From Methanothrix sp. (GTDB lineage Archaea; Halobacteriota; Methanosarcinia; Methanotrichales; Methanotrichaceae): a DNA stretch of 11,775 nt. The DNA lies in NCBI GenBank assembly GCA_011620785.1, contig WOYM01000019.1, positions 1 through 11,775 of the forward strand, read 5' to 3'. Both the position numbers and the translations under genes were made by a program. Position 1 is the first letter of the stretch, and each line of letters starts with the position of its first letter. Positions 6,476-11,775 of the stretch are shown here, piece by piece. A model generated the notes under the pieces. It was not told where the DNA came from. It worked only from the letters and a program-made list of their open reading frames with translations, and ran no database searches.

Positions 6476-7162
6476 TCAGGTTGAGCTATATCTTCTCAAA
6501 TAGCCCTCAATATATTCTCTGATCTCCTCGCCTCTGTAGATCCCAGCATGCCCCTCGCAGAGAAAATCGGACTCAAGGTCGAGGAGCTTTCTCATGGACC
6601 TTCTCCACTCCACGATATCAGAGCCCCAGGAGGGGGAGAACGGGCCGTGAATGTCCTGGCCGAAGAGAACCCTGCCCTCTGGAGTATCGATATAAACCGA
6701 GATGCTTCCGGGAGTATGGCCAGGGGTATGAATGAACTGGAAATCGATCTCCCCCAGACGGATCTGATTATGCTCGCCGGTGAGAAGGGTATCCAGCTTG
6801 ACCGGCTTGTAGTCAACACCGTACATGCTGGCGGCAGTCAGCTCTTTATTCTCGCCCTCTATGCCCGCCCGGTCCAGCTCATGGGCGATGATCTTGCTGC
6901 CGTACCTATCCCGCCAGAGGTGAAGACCGCCGATATGATCGATATGACAGTGGGTGGCAATGACGTGCCAGACCTGTGCTGGCTCCAGGCCCAGAGATCT
7001 GATGTTCTTTTCTATCTTATTATTTCCGTATCCTACGCCAGCATCTATTAAAACCAGACAGCTCTTTGCATCCACAAGATAGACATATGCGTCATCGGAA
7101 CGGGAGAGATCAGGCCCCCCTACCGCATAAACCCCATCGCATATGGTGATTGTTTTGCTCAT
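6476..7162 (-). CDS. MBL-fold metallo-hydrolase
   Basis: This 228-residue single-domain cytoplasmic protein has all metal-binding motifs of the metallo-beta-lactamase fold. It has THCHIDHIGG (His71, His73, Asp75, His76), FIHTPGHTPGS with the third-position histidine, FGQDIHG with the bridging aspartate, and CEGHAGI with the last histidine. The overall layout resembles glyoxalase II-like and uncharacterised archaeal hydrolases; I cannot assign the substrate. The start is supported by AGAGG (7174-7170), seven bases before the ATG. AATATAA at 7195-7189 could be its own TATA box, about 30 bases upstream. It also sits 41 bases downstream of the DUF5803-like gene on the same strand and could be read through from it. 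Confidence 0.85.
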   Translation of the reverse strand: MSKTITICDGVYAVGGPDLSRSDDAYVYLVDAKSCLVLIDAGVGYGNNKIEKNIRSLGLEPAQVWHVIATHCHIDHIGGLHLWRDRYGSKIIAHELDRAGIEGENKELTAASMYGVDYKPVKLDTLLTGEHNQIRLGEIDFQFIHTPGHTPGSISVYIDTPEGRVLFGQDIHGPFSPSWGSDIVEWRRSMRKLLDLESDFLCEGHAGIYRGEEIREYIEGYLRRYSST

Positions 7163-7203
7163 TGCACTTCCTCTTTATTGTATCCGGGTTATATTGGGAT
7201 GGG

Positions 7204-8022
7204 TTAAATCTTTTTCATGGACTCTTCTTCCTTCTGCATCCTCAATGCCCTAAGCTTTCTGATGCTTAAATAATATTCGATCAGCAGGGCAATCGCTGCC
7301 AGAGCAAGGATGGATATGATTATCGCCAAGGCTTCAAGGGCATTATCTCGATAGTAGTTCACCTCGATATAGGATACCTTAGTGGTATTATACCAGGTGA
7401 GAGCACTCTTTTTTTCTGCGCTCGCGATCATGTCAGGTGGGGGCCAGGCTATTCCCAGCAGGCGGTCTCCAGTGGTATATCCTTCTGGCAGGATTACTCT
7501 TACCGGTCCTTTATCTCGGATTGATATCACAAACTGTTGGCCCTGTGAAGTCAAGTTGTAGACCAGCCTTCCCTCGACATGCCTTTCAAAGTCCAGGCTG
7601 TAGATGAAGTTGCCCTGCCAGAAACTATGGCTGCTATTTATCTTAACCATTCTTCCGGCTTCATCATAAAGGGTGATATTATCCACCTTCTCTGGCAGGG
7701 TGAGATTAAGCCGGCTGGCATTGACCGGTACTGTAACCTCGGTCACCAACTCGCCCAGACGATATACCGTGCCGTTGAACTCCCCATCTGCGCCGCCGTT
7801 CATAGATGCTGTGACATTATGAATTGTGGAACCATTATGCCCTGCAAGGGCGATGCTGTTCGCAGTGCTGTTTATGGATTCAGAGAGATCAAAGTCGGCA
7901 GTGCCCTCGTGTATCCCGTCTGTCTGCCCTTTGATCTCAGCAGAGGAGGTAGGTGCAAAGAGAATGGCCGCTATCAGGGCGATCAGAAGCAGTATACTCT
8001 TTTCAGTGGTAGTCTCAGTCAT
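7204..8022 (-). CDS. Surface-exposed membrane-anchored protein, DUF5803-like
   Basis: The 272-residue protein has an N-terminal signal sequence (residues 8-28, core ILLLIALIAAILFA, likely cleaved after SSA). An extracytoplasmic domain of about 190 residues follows, then one membrane helix near the C-terminus (ALAIIISILALAAIALLIEY) and a short basic cytoplasmic tail. The block VRVILPEGYTTGDRLLG, the WPPP turn, then VSYIEVNYYRDN and the helix reminds me of the DUF5803 family described from haloarchaea, whose function is unknown. The ectodomain carries ten N-x-S/T sequons (NST, NGS, NVT, NGT, NAS, NLT, NIT, NSS, NLT, NTT), suggesting a heavily N-glycosylated envelope protein. The ATG follows the stop of a small ORF by three bases, so translation is probably coupled to it. 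It is divergent from the metal importer operon. Membrane topology is confident, the family name only moderate. Confidence 0.75.
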   Translation of the reverse strand: MTETTTEKSILLLIALIAAILFAPTSSAEIKGQTDGIHEGTADFDLSESINSTANSIALAGHNGSTIHNVTASMNGGADGEFNGTVYRLGELVTEVTVPVNASRLNLTLPEKVDNITLYDEAGRMVKINSSHSFWQGNFIYSLDFERHVEGRLVYNLTSQGQQFVISIRDKGPVRVILPEGYTTGDRLLGIAWPPPDMIASAEKKSALTWYNTTKVSYIEVNYYRDNALEALAIIISILALAAIALLIEYYLSIRKLRALRMQKEEESMKKI

Positions 8023-8025
8023 CTT

Positions 8026-8126
8026 TCATGCTCTGAATAGAGCTACCGCTTTATCAAATGCTCGCTTGTTTTTGCCTTGGGAGAAGGCCATCAGAGCCCA
8101 TTTGCCTGGCTGGGACTGCGCTTCAT
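8026..8126 (-). pseudogene. Small ORF before the DUF5803-like gene, apparently frameshifted
   Basis: An ATG at 8126 has an excellent ribosome binding site GGTGA (8135-8131) four bases upstream, but its frame ends after 11 codons. One frame over, from 8124, the sequence stays open for 32 codons and reads like protein: QSQPGKWALMAFSQ then GKNKRAFDKAVALFRA. It stops with TGA at 8028-8026, three bases before the next gene. A one-base difference after codon 2 would give a continuous protein of about 34 residues. Alternatively a 21-residue peptide starts at the ATG at 8091. The family is unknown to me. It may be a decayed small gene, a sequencing error in a real one, or a programmed shift. Confidence 0.35.
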
Positions 8127-8135
8127 AATATCACC

Positions 8136-8287
8136 AATTAAAAAATATTAAAGAAAATATCTGAATAATGATATGATGTGCAAACTTCATAGATGATCTT
8201 ATGATAATAGATGCAAAATTTTCACACTTAATATACGAATCCGATATCTTCTTATAACCAAAGGACAATTTACCAAACGGTGTTTCT
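8136..8287. promoter_or_regulatory. AT-rich divergent control region between DUF5803-like gene and metal importer
   Basis: The stretch is strongly AT-rich. For the minus-strand unit, TTTAATATTTTTTAATT lies just before the GGTGA site. For the importer, TTAATATA (8228-8235) or TTATAA (8252-8257) could be the TATA box, giving starts near 8258 or 8281. GGTG (8280-8283) precedes the cbiM ATG by four bases. I see no convincing operator palindrome and no cobalamin riboswitch. Confidence 0.4.
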
Positions 8288-9007
8288 ATGCACATTCCTG
8301 ATGGCTATTTAGGCCCCTATACTTACGGTGCATTATGGATAATAATGATCCCCATATGGATCTACGCCGGAAGGCGGTTGGGCAACGAACTCAGATCAAG
8401 ACAGGTTCCTCTGCTTGCCCTCTCGGCTGCTTTTTCCTTCGTGATCATGATGTTCAATGTTCCAATACCTGGTGGTAGCACCGGCCACGCAGTAGGAGCA
8501 GCGATAATAGGAATAGTTCTGGGACCCTGGGCAGCGGTAATATCAGTGACAGTGGCTCTGGTATTGCAGGCCCTGATATTCGGAGATGGGGGGATCACAG
8601 CCATTGCAGCCAACTGTTTCAACATGGCCGTGGTGATGCCCTTTGCCGCTTATTATATCTACAGGATAGTGAGCGGAAGCACTAATATCGCATCTTCACG
8701 CAGGGTCATTGCCGCAGCAATAGCAGGATATGTATCGCTCACCCTCGCGGCAGCTCTGACCGGCTTCATGTTCGGAATCCAACCCCTCCTCCATCAAACG
8801 GCAGAAGGAATTCCCGTCTTTATGCCTTATTCCCTGAGTATCACCATGCCTGCGATGATACTGGAGCACGCGCTCGGATTTTCAATTCTCGAGGCCCTGG
8901 TCACTGCTTTGATCTTTGCCTATATTCAAAAGACCGATGCTACCCTGCTTTATGGAGAGGTGCCCGCCAGAGAGAGGATAAAAATGGGAAGATCTGGAAC
9001 GGTGTGA
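8288..9007 (+). CDS. cbiM: Cobalt/nickel ECF importer substrate-binding subunit (CbiM/NikM)
   Basis: This is the S component of an energy-coupling-factor importer, which captures Co2+ or Ni2+ at the outer face of the membrane. The 239-residue protein starts MHIPDGYLGP, and PIPGGSTGHAVG places a histidine at residue 67. In the NikM2 structure the metal is held by the N-terminal amine, His2 and His67, and both histidines are conserved here. Further family features are FGDGGITAIAANCFNMA and the C-terminal EHALGFSILEALVTALIF. About six hydrophobic stretches are visible. N-terminal placement of Met1-His2 fixes the start at 8288, as the metal site needs a free N-terminus. It lacks a fused PDGLE domain, which is encoded by the next gene. 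It is the first of four genes in one direction. Co versus Ni cannot be decided from sequence alone. Confidence 0.9.
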   Translation: MHIPDGYLGPYTYGALWIIMIPIWIYAGRRLGNELRSRQVPLLALSAAFSFVIMMFNVPIPGGSTGHAVGAAIIGIVLGPWAAVISVTVALVLQALIFGDGGITAIAANCFNMAVVMPFAAYYIYRIVSGSTNIASSRRVIAAAIAGYVSLTLAAALTGFMFGIQPLLHQTAEGIPVFMPYSLSITMPAMILEHALGFSILEALVTALIFAYIQKTDATLLYGEVPARERIKMGRSGTV

Positions 9008-9016
9008 GGAAAGAGC

Positions 9017-9331
9017 ATGGACAAGACTACAAGGAACCTGATAATAGGCCTGGCTGCGCTCATCATTCTTGCGCCGCTCGGCCTGCTGGCAGTGGGGGAG
9101 ACCTTTGGAGAATGGGGAAATAAGGAACTGGAAGAGAAGATAGGTTATGTGCCGTCTGGCCTGGATGAGCTCTCCTCAATCTGGAGCGCGCCATTGCCAG
9201 ACTATGCCCTGCCCGGGATGGAAGACTCAATGACTGCAGCATCCGCTGCGTATATCCTCTCCGCAATAATCGGGGTAATTATTGGAGGCGGCCTGCTATA
9301 CATTCTGGGAAAGAGGATCGCAAAAGATTAG
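9017..9331 (+). CDS. Small subunit of metal importer, PDGLE/CbiN-like
   Basis: This 104-residue protein has two membrane helices, about residues 8-27 (LIIGLAALIILAPLGLLAVG) and 74-98 (AYILSAIIGVIIGGGLLYIL). Between them is an extracytoplasmic loop with VPSGLDELSSIWSAPLPDYALPG, a clear variant of the PDGLE domain (here PSGLDE, with the partner block PLPDYALPG). PDGLE units are found either fused to CbiM/NikM or as a separate NikN/CbiN-like subunit that helps metal loading of the S component. The gene follows cbiM after nine bases, with GAGG in the gap, and precedes cbiQ by 34 bases. PDGLE is commoner in systems assigned to nickel, which is a weak hint. Confidence 0.82.
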   Translation: MDKTTRNLIIGLAALIILAPLGLLAVGETFGEWGNKELEEKIGYVPSGLDELSSIWSAPLPDYALPGMEDSMTAASAAYILSAIIGVIIGGGLLYILGKRIAKD

Positions 9332-9365
9332 TACTTCCTGAGGAGTCTGTTTACAAAAGGAGCAT

Positions 9366-10304
9366 ATGATTCCGGATTGGATGAGAGAGGTAGATGCTGG
9401 CCCCTTCCAGTTTCAAGAAACAACCCACGGTAAAAAGGGGTTTGTGGGAAAGACGATAGACGGGATATTTGGCTTCATGGAAGAGGCATTCGTCTCTGAG
9501 GCCAGCTCCCGCCTGCCTGGCGTTCTGCAAAGCCTTGACCCAAGGGCGAAACTGATCTCCATTCTGGCCATCGTATTCGCAACCAGCCTGATTGGAGATC
9601 TGAATGCCCTGGTATTCATCTATCTCCTCACCCTGCTCTTCGCATATCTGAGCAAAATAGATGTGCTCTTTTTCATCAAGAGGGTATGGCTTTTCATTCC
9701 CGTTTTCGCTGGGATCATTGCCCTGCCCATGATCTTCAACATATTCATTCCGGGCGACCCCCTCATTCACCTGGCGAACCTCGGACCGGGAGCTCACCTG
9801 GGGCCGTTCTCCCTTCCTGAATCGATCTATATAACCCGCCAGGGAACTATTGCCGCAGTGATATTCACCATGAGGGTGGCAGCATGCGTCTCGGCAGTGG
9901 TATTGCTTTTCGTCACCACCCCCAAGCAGGTCCTGTTCAAGTCATTGAGGACGGTGGGGGTTCCAAAGCTGTATGTCCTCACCCTGGAGATGGCCTATCG
10001 CTACATCTTCCTCCTGATGGAGATGGTGCGGGAGATGTACCTCGCCAAGAAGGCGAGAACCATTCGGGCAGGAGGGTTGTTCGACGAGCAGAAGTGGGTG
10101 GGAGGGAGAATGGGCTATACCCTGATCAGATCCCTGGACATGAGCGAGAAGGTCCACATGGCCATGACCTCCCGAGGCTTTAACGGCGAGGTGCATATTA
10201 TGCAGGAATTCAAATTCAGGAATCGTGACTATCTCGCCGGGGCAACAGCTATATCTCTGGGCATTCTGCTCCTTCTAATCTCTCAGAATATCCCTCGGAT
10301 ATAG
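9366..10304 (+). CDS. cbiQ: ECF importer transmembrane (T) component CbiQ
   Basis: CbiQ couples ATP hydrolysis by CbiO to movement of the S component. The 312-residue protein has the family opening LDPRAKLISILAIVFATSL, several membrane helices, and the two cytoplasmic coupling signatures, KKARTIRAGG (Ala-Arg at residues 230-231) and AMTSRGFNG (Ser-Arg-Gly at 269-271), which seat in the ATPase grooves. The 55 residues before LDPRAK form a longer soluble N-terminal extension than in many CbiQ proteins, and a segment PGDPLIHLANLGPGAHLGPFSLPE looks like an external loop. The start is supported by AAGGAG (9357-9362), three bases before the ATG. It is followed by cbiO after four bases. Confidence 0.92.
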   Translation: MIPDWMREVDAGPFQFQETTHGKKGFVGKTIDGIFGFMEEAFVSEASSRLPGVLQSLDPRAKLISILAIVFATSLIGDLNALVFIYLLTLLFAYLSKIDVLFFIKRVWLFIPVFAGIIALPMIFNIFIPGDPLIHLANLGPGAHLGPFSLPESIYITRQGTIAAVIFTMRVAACVSAVVLLFVTTPKQVLFKSLRTVGVPKLYVLTLEMAYRYIFLLMEMVREMYLAKKARTIRAGGLFDEQKWVGGRMGYTLIRSLDMSEKVHMAMTSRGFNGEVHIMQEFKFRNRDYLAGATAISLGILLLLISQNIPRI

Positions 10305-10308
10305 GAGC

Positions 10309-11154
10309 ATGGAAAAGAAGATGGATACCATATTTGACCTCAGGAATATATCCTATTCCTACCTGGGAAAGATCGAGGCCCTAAAGGATATCACTCTCAA
10401 GATCAATCGAGGTGAGCAGGTCACAATAATCGGCTCAAACGGAAGCGGCAAATCGACGCTCCTCGCCGTCTTGAACGGCCTGGTATACCCGACATCGGGC
10501 GAATTTTATGCCTTCGGCCATCCGGTAACCGAGGAGGTATTCGACTCCATAAAGGAGAATGAGTTCAGGACCTATTTCCGGACAAAGGTGGGATTTGTCT
10601 TCCAGAACTCCGACATCCAGCTTTTCTCCTCTACGGTCTTCGAGGAGATCGCCTTTGGCCCCCTACAGCTGAATATACCTTTGGAGGAGGTGAAAGCCAG
10701 GGTTGAGGATATAATAGAGATGATGCAGATCGCAAAGCTGCGGGACAGAGCGCCTCACACCCTGAGCGGAGGGGAGAAGAAGAAGGTCTGCATAGCCACC
10801 GTCTTAGTGAACAATCCCGATGTGCTGCTATTGGACGAACCCTCTGCAGGCCTTGATCCCAGGACCCAGCTCTGGCTGATAGAACTTCTCAGCGATCTAT
10901 CTCATGCCGGGAAGACCATAATCACTGCTACACACGATCTGGAGATCATGGAGATGATCAGCAAGAGGTCCATTGTGATGGGTGAGGACCACAGGATCAA
11001 GCTGGATGACACCCCAAAGAGAGTTCTCTCCAATTATGAGCTCCTTATGGAATCCAATCTGGTGCATGAGCACATGCATATCCACGGCAAGTTGGTACAT
11101 GAGCACCTGCACGACCATGATGCGGGGCATACGCATGTTCATCTGAAGAGCTAG
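10309..11154 (+). CDS. cbiO: ECF importer ATPase CbiO with histidine-rich tail
   Basis: This is the ATP-binding subunit that powers cobalt/nickel uptake. In 281 residues it shows Walker A GSNGSGKST (42-50), Q-loop FQNSDIQLFSSTV with the ECF-type Q-x-F-x-x-T-V pattern, signature LSGGEKKKV, Walker B VLLLDEPSAGLD, and the H-loop TATHD. GGAG overlapping the cbiQ stop serves as ribosome binding site. Unusual is the last 29 residues (253-281), with 11 histidines: LVHEHMHIHGK followed directly by LVHEHLHDHDA, an imperfect 11-codon tandem duplication (11059-11091 and 11092-11124), then GHTHVHLKS. The ABC domain itself is of normal length, so the tail is an addition. Such tails bind Ni2+, Co2+ or Zn2+ in HypB and UreE. 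Here it could store or sense the metal at the cytoplasmic exit (inference). Last gene of the operon. Confidence 0.93.
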   Translation: MEKKMDTIFDLRNISYSYLGKIEALKDITLKINRGEQVTIIGSNGSGKSTLLAVLNGLVYPTSGEFYAFGHPVTEEVFDSIKENEFRTYFRTKVGFVFQNSDIQLFSSTVFEEIAFGPLQLNIPLEEVKARVEDIIEMMQIAKLRDRAPHTLSGGEKKKVCIATVLVNNPDVLLLDEPSAGLDPRTQLWLIELLSDLSHAGKTIITATHDLEIMEMISKRSIVMGEDHRIKLDDTPKRVLSNYELLMESNLVHEHMHIHGKLVHEHLHDHDAGHTHVHLKS

Positions 11155-11160
11155 GATGCA

Positions 11161-11177
11161 CTTTATTATTATCATTT
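11161..11177 (+). terminator. Possible T-rich terminator of the importer operon
   Basis: CTTTATTATTATCATTT follows the cbiO stop by six bases. It is T-rich without a stem, as in many archaeal terminators, but the T-runs are short. Confidence 0.3.
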
Positions 11178-11230
11178 CAATCTCAATGCCCAGCGATCAA
11201 GATTTAAATAGGAAGAGATGAGGGGTATAT

Positions 11231-11488
11231 TCATGTGCGAGGTTTTTGAGCGGAAAGCATGTTCAGTATCAATGCGTGATGGGTAATCCTATCGAGAATT
11301 GCTGCCGTTAGAGTCCGATCATGAAATACCTTCACCCAATCGGAAAATGCCAGATTCGATGTGATGATAGTACTCATAGTCTCGTATCGCGTGGCAAGCA
11401 ACTGAAAGAGCAACTCAGCCGCTGTGAGATCAAATGTAACATACCCAAGCTCATCGATTATGAGAAGATCTATTTTTCTGGTCGTGAA
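11231..11488 (-). pseudogene. IS21-type helper ATPase IstB, C-terminal remnant
   Basis: IstB is the AAA+ ATPase that guides IS21-family transposition. The 85-residue open stretch begins after a TGA at 11489-11491 with FTTRKIDLLIIDELGY (Walker B). It continues FDLTAAELLFQLLATRYE, the sensor-type TSTIITSN block (here MSTIITSN), FSDWVKVFHD and the arginine-containing AAILDRITHH, ending at a TGA at 11231-11233. The N-terminal two thirds, with the Walker A lysine, are missing, and no IstA transposase is present. The last residues SAQKPRT differ from the usual RGESYR ending. No terminal repeats were seen. Confidence 0.82.
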
Positions 11489-11491
11489 TCA

Positions 11492-11627
11492 ATTATGGGT
11501 TGGTATTTAGGCCTGCCGCAGAATTAGGCCTTATTGAATGCTGATTTGCCCAGAATGTCATCTCTCGGGCATGTCCTAGAGACCGCAATCGGTAATCGAG
11601 TTCCAGAAACTTCAACCTATTTTGGGA
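11492..11627. other. Junk between two insertion-sequence remnants
   Basis: The 136 bases between the IstB and transposase remnants hold one minus-strand frame without stops for about 38 codons. It has no start codon context and no similarity that I recognise. It may be decayed transposon sequence. Confidence 0.3.
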
Positions 11628-11774
11628 TCACGACCCTTCTCCGAGCCGGTCCCTGAAATCGCCCAGAGCACTGTGATCGTATGAGGAGTCTTCCACGGGA
11701 ATTCCTAGAAACCATTTTATGATAATATGATATCTGGCAGCTTGTTCCATCTCTCTATCCGAATAGTTCATCAG
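11628..11774 (-). mobile_element. IS5/IS1182-type transposase, N-terminal fragment at window edge
   Basis: Read from the window end, the minus strand gives NYSDREMEQAARYHIIIKW, then FLGIPVEDSSYDHSALGDFRDRLGE, followed by a TGA at 11630-11628. This is the DUF772 domain that opens many IS5 and IS1182 family DDE transposases (pattern LSDRE...FRWFLGL...DHSTLxRFRxRL). The catalytic DDE region that should follow the FRDRL block is absent; after the stop I cannot restore it in another frame. The start of the protein lies beyond the window, so this is a gene whose 3' part has been lost. Confidence 0.78.
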
Positions 11775-11775
11775 G

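Noticed and set aside
6548..7051. 167-codon plus-strand frame opposite the MBL gene
   Set aside because: It is fully antisense to a gene with all catalytic motifs, so it is a frame shadow.
7579..8128. Plus-strand frames opposite the DUF5803-like gene
   Set aside because: They are antisense to a protein with clear signal peptide and anchor, and have no recognisable content.
8136..8287. Cobalamin riboswitch or NikR operator upstream of cbiM
   Set aside because: No B12-box-like sequence or structured leader is visible, and the two TATGAT copies (8172, 8200) are direct repeats 28 bases apart in AT-rich DNA, not a palindrome.
9884..10196. Frames on both strands inside cbiQ
   Set aside because: They overlap the conserved coupling motifs of CbiQ in other frames and resemble nothing known.
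11515..11627. Open minus-strand frame between the two IS remnants
   Set aside because: It has no start codon, and it does not continue the transposase DDE region or the IstB N-terminus in any way I can recognise.
1..11775. tRNA, rRNA or CRISPR array
   Set aside because: No T-loop/anticodon pattern in the intergenic gaps, no rRNA-like conserved blocks, and no regularly spaced direct repeats were seen.

Overview
The window looks like a piece of a methanogenic archaeon, most probably of the Methanosarcinia and close to Methanothrix/Methanosaeta. That assignment is inference. It rests on a form III RuBisCO fragment, an archaeal Thg1-type tRNA-His guanylyltransferase, an RtcA RNA cyclase, an iron-sulfur flavoprotein whose cysteine spacing matches the Methanosarcina Isf protein, a PRC-barrel protein, TATA-like boxes with purine-rich ribosome binding sites, and a CbiM/PDGLE/CbiQ/CbiO metal importer. 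No rRNA, tRNA or CRISPR array was seen.

Left part (1-1850) is mostly wreckage. A broken FKBP-type prolyl isomerase start (140-235) sits just ahead of a small intact YwbE-family gene (265-459). On the minus strand follow a possible 30-residue membrane peptide (543-635), an alkylsulfatase-type gene reduced to a signal-peptide-like segment and its C-terminal SCP2-like domain (706-1145) with a good hairpin/T-tract terminator, and the C-terminal half of a form III RuBisCO (1193-1819) without its carbamylated-lysine motif.

Middle part (1880-8030) is mainly intact housekeeping. It holds an unrecognised three-helix membrane protein (+), then a minus-strand pair PRC-barrel -> Thg1 with overlapping ends, divergent from an Isf-like flavoprotein (+). 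A Bcr/CflA-type drug exporter follows that has lost its start codon and its central helices. After it come rtcA (+), an MBL-fold hydrolase (-) and a DUF5803-like, sequon-rich surface protein (-). A small, apparently frameshifted leader ORF with a strong ribosome binding site lies directly upstream of the last.

Right part (8288-11154) is a compact four-gene energy-coupling-factor importer for Co2+ or Ni2+: CbiM/NikM-type substrate-binding subunit, separate PDGLE/CbiN-like small subunit, CbiQ-type T component, and a CbiO-type ATPase ending in a duplicated histidine-rich tail. Methanogens need cobalt for cobamides and nickel for F430 and nickel enzymes, so either metal fits. Several details lean towards nickel. 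The window ends in two abutting insertion-sequence remnants on the minus strand, an IS21-type IstB C-terminus and an IS5/IS1182-type transposase N-terminus that runs off the edge.

Overall, intact operons alternate with decayed genes, and transposon scars lie at the right edge. No clearly new multi-gene system is visible. The most distinctive items are the His-tailed CbiO, the frameshifted small ORF before the DUF5803-like gene, and the number of deletion-type pseudogenes.
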